Shown: positions 35,456 through 44,990, counted from the first letter of the stretch. The stretch is DNA of 64,000 nt from an uncultured Porphyromonas sp. (GCA_902490315.1 CABUDK010000001.1:1-64000), one strand, 5' to 3'. Notes: generated by a model from the letters alone, not told the origin. Made by a program: numbers and translations.

Positions 35456-38400
35456 TTACCTTACAACTGCCTTTTTGGTGGTTTGACCTATCTTTATAAT
35501 GTAGCTTCCGCTCGGAACTTGGATATACTGGCTCTTTCCTGATGTTTGAAACGAGGCCACGGAGATACCACTGGCGGTCCACACGTCCACCTGCGAGCCA
35601 GCTGGAGCATTGACGCACAATGCGCCCTGCAAGCCTAGAACTTCACACTCAGTATCCTGAAGGATTTCCTCAACACCAGTTGACAAGACGAGCATGGTGT
35701 TCGACTTGGCATATTCAACGCCATCAACACATACAGAAACATTAAAACGATCACCAACGGTTACATTTTCAACGTGATAGGAGCATTGCTCTAAATCACT
35801 TGAAATGACATTATCATTCTTGTAAACTCGATAAGTCACGATGGGTTCACCACTTGCTGGAATATAGTCGATATCATCAATCATGATACCGAAGCAATCG
35901 AAACTGCGATAGCGTATGGCAAAGTATTTGGAGTCCTGCGGAAGGGTAAACGAACATTGCTGCCATGCCATGTCTGATTTCTGTATCGTCTCCAAGAGTG
36001 TGAAGTCTGCGATATCGTCCGTCTTATTAGAAACGAGAAACTCTACAATTTCTGGCACATATTTTTCGTTAAGAATATTCAGGAAGAATGACATGTCGGT
36101 TCCACCTTTAACTGCTGGAGAAATTAGCCAATCGTCAGCCTTGGACGCTTCGTCGTCTGGACACAATGCCAATAGGCATTGCTCCCCCCCATGTGGTCTA
36201 TAGCTTTCCATGGTAATGTTGGCCAGCTCGTAGTTGAGTACCTGAAAGGCTTTAGCATATCCCTGATGTGGGATTTTAAAACCAGTCAGAGTATAAGTAT
36301 TCTTCTTGTCCATGTCCACGTTTTTGAATTCTGCCAACTTGGACCCATAATAAAAAGGAGTACATTTCTCAAAGCCCTGAACGCCGACGAGCTTCCCAAC
36401 GCTGGACCAAGAAAGATTCATGCCGCCACCAGATTCGTCTAACTTTCCTGAGAGATCTGTGATAACCGGTTTTTCTCCTTTCAAAACTGTCGCTTGGATT
36501 TCCAAACTATTATTCGTGAGTACATCGTCTGGTTGTAAAATCTCAAATTTTACTTGTATGTCTCCTAGCAGATCGGTCGTAGCATCAAATTCGTATTCGA
36601 AACTGATGACTTGATTCGGAGCAATATCAAGTGGCGTATCTTGGCTCACAACATCAAAGGATGATACTTCCACACCTCGTGCAAAGAGACTGAAGCGCGC
36701 TTTGCTTAACTGTGCTTGCTGCGTGCCAAAGTTTTCAACTGTAGCTTTGTAATGAACTTTCTCACCTATCGATGTCTCTAGGTTCCCATCAAGCATCGTA
36801 ACAGCCAGATCATGTGGTGTCTCTGGACGAATTAGATACTTGTCTATCAGCAAGTATTCGTCTTCGCTCTCGCCTGGATAGTTAGCCGTGAGATACCAGC
36901 CTACCCATTTTTCACCATCAAAATCTGAAGGCAGGGCAAATGAAACTTTCTTCCACCCCTTTCCCATCGTGGCGTCAATCGTTCCCAAGAGAGTCTCCTG
37001 GATGCCAAAAGCATATGCGTACACTTGAGTCTTGGGCATCAGATCATGGAAATATGCTTCTATTTCAATATTTACCTGTGTCTGTCCTTCCATGGAAAAT
37101 TTAGGAAGAGAAAGCTTTGCGCGACTTTTGCCGTAATGTGTGATGTAGCCCACCATGGCTCTACCACTTTCATTTGCCGCCTCCTTCAAAACGTCTGCAG
37201 GATCCATGAAGCCCCAGGTGGCATTTGAATTCTCATCAATCTCTTCGGGAGCTACAGGCTTGAAATTAAACTGCTTATTCCTTAAATACTCGACGATTGG
37301 GAGTGTGTATGGAGTCCCGATCATTCCTGAGACCCCCACGACCTCTTTATTCTCCCCCATACTGCTTGACGCTGTGATGCCTAGATTCGCAATCTGAAGG
37401 GCCTCGCCTACAGGAAGAGTGTAATTGTAGGATGTAGCATTGCCTACGTCAACAAAGTCTACCCATGTCCCCATGCCAGCCTCTTCTTTGTATTTCTTCA
37501 CCTTGTAGGTCACTTCGGCAGGGTCTACATATCCTCCATTGAGTCCCACTGTGTTTTTCTGCCAAGACAGCTGCAACGTCATATTGTCCTTACTTACTGA
37601 GGTAGACACTTCTGGTACAGATGGAATATCCTTTCCCGTAAACAGTTTCTTAGTGACGGAAAGTCCTTCTCCGTCGGCATTGGCTACTGTTACCGAAATT
37701 TCGTTGTAGCCCTGCTCAGTCTTTATTGTGGCACTCTGCTCGGTTCCAGGTAACCCAGTTACTGTAATCTTAGCCGTTCCACATGTTAGAACGGCCGTAA
37801 GTGGCTTGTCTGCAGCAAGAGGGAAAAATGCAGCAGTCTGTTGTGGCATTGTAAAGCTGACAACTGCCTCTGTCTGTCCAAGCTCTGCTGCTTTTACCAC
37901 AACATTTTCGGGACAGGCTGGAACACCGATACTCTTGTCTGTTTCCTCTACACCAAGATTGCGCACATATAGCCTCCAGCCATTTCGGGGCGATGTGGCT
38001 CTTACTGCCACATAGTACAATCCTGGTTCCTCAGCATGAAAATAAGCTTTGTAGCTGGCATATTGCAGCTCTCCATAGATCATTCCCGATGAGAAAATCA
38101 GTTTAAGGTCTTTCGGATCTGGTGTCCGACCGACATACATTTCAAACGACTCTCCGTAGGTCGCATTGCTCGGAGATGCCTCGATGGAGAACATATAAAG
38201 ATGGCTTGTTTCTGTAATCTTCACTGCTGGAAGAATCACATAGTCATCTGCATCTTGCTTGGTGGAGTAGCGATACATTAAGGCTTTTTTCTTGGCCTCG
38301 AACTGCCAGGTACGTTCGTCGTGATTGTTGTCTACGATCTTGAAGTTTGCAAAGTCTTTTTTCGTAGGTGCAAAAACGAAGGGGACGTTTACCGAACTGT

Positions 38401-38626
38401 CGGCATTAAGGGTTACAGTACCTAGCTGCTGTGTCTCAGAGGTGGAAAGATTCAGCTGCTTAGACGCTCTTGAGGATGGCTCCTTTTGGTGCAAAGGCGT
38501 AACCATTGTCTGCAATCGCTTGTTGACTTGCTCGTCCAAATGCTTTTGGCTGCTCCCGGAGGTATCGCACCATCCTCTGGAAAAAAGACAAAGCAATAGC
38601 GTTAATAGGAGTAATGCTCTTTTCAT
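35456..38626 (-). CDS. Large type IX-secreted adhesin-like protein
   Basis: A 1056-residue exported protein. A signal peptide covers residues ~1-20 (LLLLTLLLCLFSRGWC). Beta-rich, fibronectin-like modules follow (PACPENVVVKAAELG; VPEVSTSVSKDNMTLQLSW). A CARDB-like segment (PHDLAVTMLDGNLETSIGEKVHY) lies near residue 610. A choice-of-anchor J / cleaved-adhesin domain (ADDWLISPAV to FAIRYRSFDCFGIMIDDIDYI) lies near 830-910. The last ~60 residues (VDVWTASGISVASFQTSG to SYIIKIG) form a type IX sorting tail. The layout resembles the non-catalytic modules of gingipain/haemagglutinin proteins. No protease domain is seen. Its G+C is visibly below that of its neighbours, which suggests separate ancestry. 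Confidence 0.8.
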   Translation of the reverse strand: MKRALLLLTLLLCLFSRGWCDTSGSSQKHLDEQVNKRLQTMVTPLHQKEPSSRASKQLNLSTSETQQLGTVTLNADSSVNVPFVFAPTKKDFANFKIVDNNHDERTWQFEAKKKALMYRYSTKQDADDYVILPAVKITETSHLYMFSIEASPSNATYGESFEMYVGRTPDPKDLKLIFSSGMIYGELQYASYKAYFHAEEPGLYYVAVRATSPRNGWRLYVRNLGVEETDKSIGVPACPENVVVKAAELGQTEAVVSFTMPQQTAAFFPLAADKPLTAVLTCGTAKITVTGLPGTEQSATIKTEQGYNEISVTVANADGEGLSVTKKLFTGKDIPSVPEVSTSVSKDNMTLQLSWQKNTVGLNGGYVDPAEVTYKVKKYKEEAGMGTWVDFVDVGNATSYNYTLPVGEALQIANLGITASSSMGENKEVVGVSGMIGTPYTLPIVEYLRNKQFNFKPVAPEEIDENSNATWGFMDPADVLKEAANESGRAMVGYITHYGKSRAKLSLPKFSMEGQTQVNIEIEAYFHDLMPKTQVYAYAFGIQETLLGTIDATMGKGWKKVSFALPSDFDGEKWVGWYLTANYPGESEDEYLLIDKYLIRPETPHDLAVTMLDGNLETSIGEKVHYKATVENFGTQQAQLSKARFSLFARGVEVSSFDVVSQDTPLDIAPNQVISFEYEFDATTDLLGDIQVKFEILQPDDVLTNNSLEIQATVLKGEKPVITDLSGKLDESGGGMNLSWSSVGKLVGVQGFEKCTPFYYGSKLAEFKNVDMDKKNTYTLTGFKIPHQGYAKAFQVLNYELANITMESYRPHGGEQCLLALCPDDEASKADDWLISPAVKGGTDMSFFLNILNEKYVPEIVEFLVSNKTDDIADFTLLETIQKSDMAWQQCSFTLPQDSKYFAIRYRSFDCFGIMIDDIDYIPASGEPIVTYRVYKNDNVISSDLEQCSYHVENVTVGDRFNVSVCVDGVEYAKSNTMLVLSTGVEEILQDTECEVLGLQGALCVNAPAGSQVDVWTASGISVASFQTSGKSQYIQVPSGSYIIKIGQTTKKAVVR

Positions 38627-38857
38627 AGTCTTGTTGTTTAGGTCTGTTATATCAATTAATCCAGTTCGCGCATGTGATAGCTTTTATGTTTCTCTATGGT
38701 ATGAACGCAAAAGAGCTACAACAAAAACTATCGATTAGGGAGCCTGAGAAAATTTGTGGAACCCTACAGTGCGAAGATACAAAACTTTCCTATATAGCCA
38801 TCTCTTTCTGTAACAGCGTCATACTGCATACATTCTATGCCTTTAATACAATTCAGG

Positions 38858-39874
38858 TTACTCGATCACGACGATGAGCGTGGCAAGCGTGGGGCAGTTG
38901 TCATAGACAAACTTAGCGTGCGAACTGGCATTGCGAACGCACATATGGGAGCGGGGGATCGTGCCGAGCGATGGACTGTACTCGACGATCTTACCCTTGG
39001 GATTGTTTACGGGGACACCATGTATATAGGCGCCGCAAGTGAAGCGGCTAGCCCACGGGGCAAAGCCTGCGATACGACTGGAGCCGTCACTGGTGTAAAA
39101 CATCTTAGGCTTCTTCTGCTGCAGGAGGAAGATACCTATGGGCGTCTCCTTGGCATGGGGAGGCTTGTGGCGACCCGTCGTGGCGGGGTTGATACTCCGC
39201 ACGAGGTAGTGTGCTGGCGACTGACGCTTCAGCACGATGATGTGCTGGTTCTTGCGATCTACTACGATCACGTGCGAGAAGGTAACATCGGGTTTCAAGA
39301 GCTTGACATAGCGCTTAGGCACATACCAGTCAGCTTCGGGAGATTCGGCTCGTCCTTGCCAGAACTTACTGCCCAGTGTGTCGGTCATGGCTATGAGCGT
39401 CCCGTCGCGACCGTAAAGCTCAGGTTTGAGGGTGTCTGTGGGTGCGTAGAGTGGCACCGACTGATAGCGCTCCACACCGAGCGAGTCGGAGACTAACTTA
39501 TAGCTGTCGCGAGACCACGATTTGGTGAGTGGAGCTTCTCCGTTTGCGTTCTTATAGTTTTGCAGTACGCCCCACTGATGTGGTTCTGCTTGTAGCTGCT
39601 CTATGCGGAGGAGCTGCTCTCGTATCTTATCCCACTGTATGGTGCGCGTCTCTTCCTTATATTCGTAGGAATCTTCGAGCGTATACTTGTCAAAGGAGAG
39701 CTCTCGGTCGATGACAATCTGCTCAGCTGTGAGCTCAGGTTGAGGCTCAGCCACAACGGTGTCTGCAGCCACGATCGTATCCATAGGGGTCACCTCAGCA
39801 CTGCTATCAGTGGAGGGTTGACAAGCCAGCAAGAGCGTGAGTGCAAGTGGTAAGAAGGTCATAATGTTTTTCAT
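38858..39874 (-). CDS. L,D-transpeptidase family lipoprotein
   Basis: A 338-residue exported protein. The signal peptide ends in a lipobox (LLLAC, Cys18), so it is a predicted lipoprotein. After a linker and a helical region, the YkuD domain (about residues 200-338) has the His of YIHGVP and the active-site region SHMCVRN. The family norm is SHGCVR, and Met replaces Gly here. It may form 3-3 peptidoglycan cross-links or attach proteins to the wall. It is the last gene of the tyrS operon, 12 bp after the TRIC channel gene. Confidence 0.85.
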   Translation of the reverse strand: MKNIMTFLPLALTLLLACQPSTDSSAEVTPMDTIVAADTVVAEPQPELTAEQIVIDRELSFDKYTLEDSYEYKEETRTIQWDKIREQLLRIEQLQAEPHQWGVLQNYKNANGEAPLTKSWSRDSYKLVSDSLGVERYQSVPLYAPTDTLKPELYGRDGTLIAMTDTLGSKFWQGRAESPEADWYVPKRYVKLLKPDVTFSHVIVVDRKNQHIIVLKRQSPAHYLVRSINPATTGRHKPPHAKETPIGIFLLQQKKPKMFYTSDGSSRIAGFAPWASRFTCGAYIHGVPVNNPKGKIVEYSPSLGTIPRSHMCVRNASSHAKFVYDNCPTLATLIVVIE

Positions 39875-39886
39875 AAGAGTGGTAAG

Positions 39887-40558
39887 TTACTGGGAGCTGT
39901 CGACTCCTTTGAGCTGTGGCAAATGCCAGTGATAGTGCGCTGCTAGGATGCGTATCAGGATGACCATGCCAGCTGATATGAGCTGTGCGTAGATCGTATC
40001 TATAGTCACAAAGCGAAGCATCAGTGTGTAGATGACACCTCCAGCGATGCAGGCCAAGGCGTAGATATCTTGGCGACAAATGAGGGGTGTCTCGTTGAGG
40101 ATAATGTCTCGCAGTAACCCTCCGAAGGAGCCAGTTACCGTACCCATGATGACCGCTACCCAACTGGGGAAACCCATGGCGAGTGTCTTGTCCACGCCCA
40201 CCACCATAAAGAGTCCCAGACCGATAGCGTCAAAAACAAAGACCGTCGGAGCTGTGCGGATCAGGATCTTTCTGAAGATATATACGTAGAGTAGCGCCAC
40301 AAAGGTGATAATTAGGTAGGAGGGCTGTAACATCCAGAAAGGGGTCGTGCCGAGAAATAGGTCTCGTAGCGTACCTCCGCCCACAGCGGTCGTGACTCCC
40401 AGCACATAAGCTCCGAACCAGTCCATCTGCTTGGTCGATGCTAGACGTATGCCAGAGATAGCGAAGGCGAAGGTCCCGATGAAGTCTAGAATCCTCGTCA
40501 CCGTCACCTCTGACCACACAAAAGCTGAGAGGTCGTAGCCTAATATCTGATCCAACAT
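39887..40558 (-). CDS. TRIC cation channel / UPF0126 family protein
   Basis: A 223-residue inner-membrane protein with seven predicted helices made of two similar halves. Each half carries a Gly-rich signature followed by an acidic residue (VGGGTLRDLFLG and FGGLLRDIILNE). This is the YicG/YadS family, structurally related to TRIC potassium channels. The physiological role in bacteria is unsettled. It lies 7 bp after udk and 12 bp before the L,D-transpeptidase gene, clearly within one operon. Confidence 0.9.
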   Translation of the reverse strand: MLDQILGYDLSAFVWSEVTVTRILDFIGTFAFAISGIRLASTKQMDWFGAYVLGVTTAVGGGTLRDLFLGTTPFWMLQPSYLIITFVALLYVYIFRKILIRTAPTVFVFDAIGLGLFMVVGVDKTLAMGFPSWVAVIMGTVTGSFGGLLRDIILNETPLICRQDIYALACIAGGVIYTLMLRFVTIDTIYAQLISAGMVILIRILAAHYHWHLPQLKGVDSSQ

Positions 40559-40565
40559 CTATCCT

Positions 40566-41201
40566 CTAATGCTTAGCTCTTGAGGAGAGTAGCGAACGTA
40601 CATTGTCTATCAGCAGACGTACCGCAACGGAGTTAAACCCTCCCTCGGGGATGATCAAATCTGCGTAGCGTCGTGAAGGCTCGACAAACTGCTGGTGCAT
40701 CGGTTTGACCGTCGTGAGGTATTGTTCGATGACTGAGTCGACACTGCGTCCACGCTCCTTGACGTCGCGCTGTATGCGACGCGCCAGGCGCACATCGTCG
40801 TCTGTCTGTACGTAGATCTTGACATCCATCAGGTCACGTAGCTCCTCATTCTCAAAGATCAAGATGCCGTCGATGATCAGCACACAAGGCGGATCTATGG
40901 TGACCGTCTCGGGGATGCGGTTGTGATTGACAAAGGAGTAGACGGGGCGCTCCACGCTGTGACCCTCGCAAAGCTGGTTTATCTGCTCGCACATCAGCCT
41001 CGTATCGAAGGCGTCGGGGTGATCATAGTTGAGCTTAGCACGCTGCTCCAGAGGTAGCTCATCGTGCGCCTTGTAATAGTAGTCGTGACTGAGGACTACG
41101 ACATCCTCATCAACAAAGGTCTCCTGCAGACGGCGCACTAGGGTGCTCTTGCCCGAGGCTGTGCCACCCGCTACGCCTATGATAATCGGTTTGTGCTTCA
41201 T
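40566..41201 (-). CDS. udk: Uridine kinase
   Basis: A 211-residue cytoplasmic kinase that phosphorylates uridine and cytidine for pyrimidine salvage. The Walker A motif GGTASGKST is at residues 12-20. The HDYYYKAHDELP and NYDHPDAFD segments are typical of Udk, and RDVKERGRSVDSVIEQY is the lid region. Length is standard. It is the third gene of the tyrS operon, 18 bp after the glycosyltransferase gene. Confidence 0.96.
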   Translation of the reverse strand: MKHKPIIIGVAGGTASGKSTLVRRLQETFVDEDVVVLSHDYYYKAHDELPLEQRAKLNYDHPDAFDTRLMCEQINQLCEGHSVERPVYSFVNHNRIPETVTIDPPCVLIIDGILIFENEELRDLMDVKIYVQTDDDVRLARRIQRDVKERGRSVDSVIEQYLTTVKPMHQQFVEPSRRYADLIIPEGGFNSVAVRLLIDNVRSLLSSRAKH

Positions 41202-41219
41202 AGCTTCAGCGAAATAGTC

Positions 41220-42284
41220 TTATGGGTTTACTATAAATAGGTATCTCCGCGCAGCGCAGCGCTCCATAATCTCTAGTAGGGAGTCGTACGAAGCTCCCGC
41301 TAGCGACACTTCTAGTCGAGACCCCTGGGGAAAGGCCTCTATGTCTGCTTCTAGCTCGGCAAGCGTCAGAGAGATGGTATGCGGTGCGAGTAGCGTGTCT
41401 GTGGAAGCGCTCGCCTTGCGACGCCACCGCGCTAAGCGATGCTGTAGGTTGATAGCGGCAAGTACGAGTGGCGTGGTCACATGTCGACTCCACCAATTCT
41501 CCCCCTGATGCTTGAGATAGAAGAGGCGCATCGCTCCGTAGAAGTTCTCCTCGTAGCGCACCCTGTCGACCGCCTGCTCCGACTCGCCCTTGTAGTGTAG
41601 CACTGGCGTCGGGAGGTAGTAGTTGTGGTAACCCGCCCGCTCTATTGTGTAGCAGAGATCTATATCCTCGCCATACATAAAGTAGCGCTCGTCTAGTCCG
41701 CCCACCGCTAGGTATAGTGCCCGTCGCATCATCAAGAAAGCACCTGTCAGCACTGGCACCTGCTGCACCTCATCAGGCGAGAGATGCCCCTGGTAGTAAC
41801 CATTGAGCCACGCAGAGTGAGGAGCCACGCGGTAGAGACGTGTGAAGCGGCAGAAGCTATGCCACAGCGTAGGCACGCCCCGCTTACACTCGGGGTGCAT
41901 CACGCCAGACTGATTAATGAGCCGAGGCCCCACGGCACCAGCATCGGGATGGGTCTGGAGAAAAGTCAAGCAGTAGGCGAGTGTCGACTCACCCACCAGC
42001 GTATCGGGGTTGAGTAGTAGGAGATAGTCGCCATGCGCCTCGGCGATCGCTTGGTTGTTGCCATGGGCAAAGCCTCCGTTCGTAGCACTCTCCAGTAGCT
42101 TGACCCTAGTCTCCGCACCAAAGGCTGTGCGGAGACGAGTCATCGAGTCATCGCCCGAGGCATTGTCCAGCACGATCACCTCTACCTCTCCCTCGATCTG
42201 ACGACAACTAGCCAGCACCGAGCGAACCGCCTCGATGGTCAGCTGTGGCACCTTGTAGTTGACTAGAACGACCGAGAGGAGCAT
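41220..42284 (-). CDS. Glycosyltransferase family 2
   Basis: A 354-residue GT-A fold glycosyltransferase. The N-terminal VVLVNYKVP, DNASGDDS and LLLLNPDT segments form the nucleotide-sugar site. The acidic YGEDIDLCYTIERAG motif is the catalytic region. It resembles rhamnosyltransferase-like enzymes of surface polysaccharide synthesis. No N-terminal membrane helix is seen and the donor sugar cannot be assigned. It lies 18 bp after tyrS and is probably co-transcribed with it. No other polysaccharide genes are nearby. Confidence 0.88.
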   Translation of the reverse strand: MLLSVVLVNYKVPQLTIEAVRSVLASCRQIEGEVEVIVLDNASGDDSMTRLRTAFGAETRVKLLESATNGGFAHGNNQAIAEAHGDYLLLLNPDTLVGESTLAYCLTFLQTHPDAGAVGPRLINQSGVMHPECKRGVPTLWHSFCRFTRLYRVAPHSAWLNGYYQGHLSPDEVQQVPVLTGAFLMMRRALYLAVGGLDERYFMYGEDIDLCYTIERAGYHNYYLPTPVLHYKGESEQAVDRVRYEENFYGAMRLFYLKHQGENWWSRHVTTPLVLAAINLQHRLARWRRKASASTDTLLAPHTISLTLAELEADIEAFPQGSRLEVSLAGASYDSLLEIMERCAARRYLFIVNP

Positions 42285-42302
42285 AGGGCTTCCCTTTTTG
42301 TG

Positions 42303-43613
42303 CTAGGCAGAGACCGTGATGAGGTAGTAGTTCTTCTTACCTCGCTGTACGATCAGATACTTGCCAGCGATCAGGTCGTCGGTGGTGACCACACAATCTT
42401 GGTCAGCAACTTTCTCCTTGTTGAGGCTGATGCCATTCGAAGCGATCAACTTGCGCAGTTCGCCCTTGGACTTAAAGATCGGAGCATGCTCCACCAGCAG
42501 GTCTAGCAGCTTCACACCATCTGCCTGCTCTAGGAGCGTCCGTGCGACGTTGTAGTTCGGTACGCCCGCCATCACCTCCTTGAGTAGCTCCTCAGACATC
42601 TGACGCAGCTGGTCGTGCGTGTTATTGCCAAAAAGTATCTGCCCAGCCGACATGCTCTGCTCGTAGTCCTCACGCCCGTGTACCATGACCGTGAGCTGCT
42701 CTGCGAGTGTATGCTGGAGGAGGCGCTCATGCGGTGCCTGACGATGACGCTCTATGAGCGAGTCGATCTCCTCTAATGGAATGCTGGTAAAGATCTTGAC
42801 AAAGCGCTCGGCATCCTCGTCCGATACGTTGAGCCAGAACTGACAGAAGGTGTAGGGCGACGTGTAGCGACGATCTAGCCAGACATTGCCCTGCTCTGTC
42901 TTACCAAACTTCGTGCCGTCAGCCTTTTTGATCAGCGGACAGGTCACGCCAAAGGCTTCACCGCCCTCGATACGGCGTATCAGCTCCGTACCAGTCGTGA
43001 TATTGCCCCACTGATCGGAACCGCCCATCTGCACACGGCAGCCGTACTCGCGGTAGAGGTGCAGGTAGTCGTAGCCCTGGAGGAGCTGGTAGGAGAACTC
43101 GGTGAAGGAGAGTCCCGCCTCGGCATTCGCCTCGAGGCGTCGCTTGACGCTATCCTTCGCCATCATATAGTTCACCGTGATATGCTTACCGATGTCTCGG
43201 ATGAAGTTGAGGAAGCTGTAATCCTTCATCCAGTCGTAGTTGTTGAGGAGCAGCGCCTTATTGGGAGCATCGGACTCAAAGTCGAGGAAGTGTCCCAGCT
43301 GACGACCGATGCACTCCTGATTGTGCCGGAGCGTATCCATATCTAGTAGGTTGCGCTCTTGGGACTTCATAGAGGGGTCGCCGATCATGCCAGTAGCTCC
43401 ACCCAGTAGAGCGATAGGTCTGTGTCCAGCCCGCTGTAGGTGTCGTAGCATCATCACGCCGACGAGGTGACCGATATGGAGCGAGTCAGCTGTCGGGTCA
43501 AAGCCCACGTAGGCAGTCGTCAGATGCTCTGTAAGTTGCTCTTCGGTGCCTGGCATGATATTATGAATCATTCCACGCGCCTTCAGTTCGCTAATCAGTG
43601 AGGAGTGGCTCAT
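42303..43613 (-). CDS. tyrS: Tyrosyl-tRNA synthetase
   Basis: A 436-residue class I synthetase of the bacterial TyrRS type. HIGHLVG is the HIGH motif. KFGKTEQGN is the KMSKS-equivalent loop. The C-terminal S4 RNA-binding domain includes [18 protein letters not shown]. It charges tRNA-Tyr. It is the first gene of a five-gene operon (tyrS, GT2, udk, TRIC, L,D-transpeptidase), with gaps of 7-18 bp and one consensus promoter upstream. Confidence 0.97.
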   Translation of the reverse strand: MSHSSLISELKARGMIHNIMPGTEEQLTEHLTTAYVGFDPTADSLHIGHLVGVMMLRHLQRAGHRPIALLGGATGMIGDPSMKSQERNLLDMDTLRHNQECIGRQLGHFLDFESDAPNKALLLNNYDWMKDYSFLNFIRDIGKHITVNYMMAKDSVKRRLEANAEAGLSFTEFSYQLLQGYDYLHLYREYGCRVQMGGSDQWGNITTGTELIRRIEGGEAFGVTCPLIKKADGTKFGKTEQGNVWLDRRYTSPYTFCQFWLNVSDEDAERFVKIFTSIPLEEIDSLIERHRQAPHERLLQHTLAEQLTVMVHGREDYEQSMSAGQILFGNNTHDQLRQMSEELLKEVMAGVPNYNVARTLLEQADGVKLLDLLVEHAPIFKSKGELRKLIASNGISLNKEKVADQDCVVTTDDLIAGKYLIVQRGKKNYYLITVSA

Positions 43614-43640
43614 AGTTATTGTCTTGTATTACCTAGATTA

Positions 43641-43648
43641 CAAAGGTA
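43641..43648 (-). promoter_or_regulatory. -7 box of the tyrS operon
   Basis: TACCTTTG on the minus strand lies 27 bp before the tyrS start codon. No TTG is present at the ideal spacing. Confidence 0.65.
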
Positions 43649-43728
43649 CGAATAAATGATCATGAGCGAGCTCTATCCTAAGTTTTAGTGCAAAAACAGA
43701 AATTAGCCGTCAGCCCTGGCCACTCCAA

Positions 43729-44101
43729 CAGGGCTGACGCATTATACCCTATATCCAAGGAGCTATTCCTGACGCCAACCGAGGAATAGATGGATTAAGT
43801 CTCGTCACATAGCGCTATGGACTTATACTATTGCTACTCCTATATCTCCATTGAGGTTAATTCCTCGGAGCAAAAGTCCAAATAGCTCGGAGGAAATCGA
43901 CCAATTCCTCGGAAGAAATTTCTCTTTCTTCCGAGGAATGAAAAAATTCTTCCGAAGAATCAACTCATACTTCGGAAGAATTTTTCATTTGCTCACTGGA
44001 TAATCCTAGATCTTCCATGGAGGATTGTTCTATTTCCTCCATTTCCCAAGATCCTTCATTAAGGCATAGGTAAACCGACCCCGTATAATGCGTCAGCCCT
44101 G
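43729..44101. mobile_element. MITE-like element, copy 1 (373 bp)
   Basis: The element begins with CAGGGCTGACGCATTATAC (43729-43747) and ends with its exact reverse complement (44083-44101). It is about 95% identical over its full length to copy 2 at 50138-50509. It has no coding frame of note. Inside is a 14-bp inverted repeat (ATTCCTCGGAAGAA and its complement) and ACTTCGGAAGAAT units shared with the palindromic repeats. The flanking 10-mers match at only 6 of 10 positions, so any target duplication has decayed. It lies between the tyrS and rpsO promoters. Confidence 0.88.
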
Positions 44102-44120
44102 ACCCCATCAATGTGTCAGC

Positions 44121-44150
44121 TTGTGGGATGAAATATTATTTGTACCTTTG
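44121..44150 (+). promoter_or_regulatory. rpsO promoter
   Basis: TTG (44121-44123), 19 bp of spacer and TACCTTTG (44143-44150). It begins 20 bp beyond the right end of the MITE-like element and implies an rpsO leader of about 95 nt. Confidence 0.75.
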
Positions 44151-44249
44151 CAGGCGGAAATTCATCGTCGTACTCATGGAAGCCCCATAGAGGTGGAGCG
44201 TTGGGTGGCGAGGATGATATGAATGTCTCACAAATAACCTCATAAACAA

Positions 44250-44531
44250 ATGTACCTAGACAGTACCAAGAAGCAGGAGATCTTCGCACAGTACGGAGCC
44301 TCTGCACAGGACACAGGAAGTGTCGAGAGCCAGGTAGCTCTCTTTACTTATCGTATTCAGCACCTCACGGAGCACCTCAAGGACAACAAGAAGGACTTCT
44401 CTACCTCACGTAGCCTGAAGATGCTCGTAGGTAAGCGTCGTCGTCTGCTAGACTATCTCGCTAAGAAGGATATCGAGCGTTATCGTAAGCTCATCGCTGA
44501 CCTTGGCATCCGTCACACGACGAAGTTCTAA
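44250..44531 (+). CDS. rpsO: 30S ribosomal protein S15
   Basis: A 93-residue primary 16S rRNA-binding protein, close to the usual 89 residues. DTGSVESQVALFTYRI, LTEHLKDNKKDFSTSRSL and VGKRRRLLDYL are the conserved rRNA-contact segments. A leader of about 95 nt lies between its promoter and the start codon and could host autoregulation, as known for S15 in other bacteria. That is an inference. It is monocistronic, followed by the tRNA-Gly gene with its own promoter. Confidence 0.97.
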   Translation: MYLDSTKKQEIFAQYGASAQDTGSVESQVALFTYRIQHLTEHLKDNKKDFSTSRSLKMLVGKRRRLLDYLAKKDIERYRKLIADLGIRHTTKF

Positions 44532-44606
44532 GCAGCGCGTCCAGCCGAAGGTACTGGTGAAGATTAGCCGAAAGAGGACATTCGAAAAATAAATCCTCCA
44601 AAGCTA

Positions 44607-44636
44607 TTGCAGATTCAAAAAGTTTTCGTACCTTTG
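44607..44636 (+). promoter_or_regulatory. tRNA-Gly promoter
   Basis: TTG (44607-44609), 19 bp of spacer and TACCTTTG (44629-44636). The tRNA begins about 130 bp further on, so the primary transcript has a long 5' extension. Confidence 0.7.
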
Positions 44637-44765
44637 TACTCACAAATCGGCAGGGCACCCTTTAGCACCTCTCGGTGGTTAGGAAGAGCGACGGCTCTTA
44701 TAAGTTTTGAGTTTGTGTACTCATAATATATACGAGAGGATTATTAGAGAGTGGGTGTCCGAAAT

Positions 44766-44838
44766 GCGGAAGTAGCTCAGTTGGTAGAGCACAACCTTGC
44801 CAAGGTTGGGGTCGCGGGTTCGAGTCCCGTCTTCCGCT
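44766..44838 (+). tRNA. tRNA-Gly (GCC)
   Basis: A 73-nt cloverleaf. The acceptor GCGGAAG pairs with CTTCCGC and the discriminator is T. The anticodon stem CAACC/GGTTG holds the loop TTGCCAA with anticodon GCC. The T-arm has GGTTCGAGTCC. CCA is not encoded. A terminator hairpin follows at 44877. Confidence 0.97.
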
Positions 44839-44876
44839 CTTCGAAAGACAAAGATATTGGTTTAGAGTAAGAACAG

Positions 44877-44920
44877 ATAAGCGTAGTGAGCCGCACAGCT
44901 CCTACGCTTATTTTGTTTTA
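44877..44920 (+). terminator. Terminator after tRNA-Gly
   Basis: A perfect 10-bp stem (44877-44886 with 44902-44911) is followed by TTTGTTTTAT. Confidence 0.85.
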
Positions 44921-44982
44921 TAACGGTTCGCCCAGAGCCACAACTAGCCAAGCTCTCCACATCTCCTTAGACTGAGAAGGTG

Positions 44983-44990
44983 TATATTTG
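44983..44990 (+). promoter_or_regulatory. -7 box upstream of the DUF2130 gene
   Basis: TATATTTG fits TAnnTTTG, 88 bp before the start codon. The predicted leader is largely the heptamer array at 45020-45078. Confidence 0.55.

Noticed and set aside
43614..44249. Transposase gene inside the MITE-like element
   Set aside because: Neither copy has an open frame long enough or with any transposase motif, so the element is non-autonomous.
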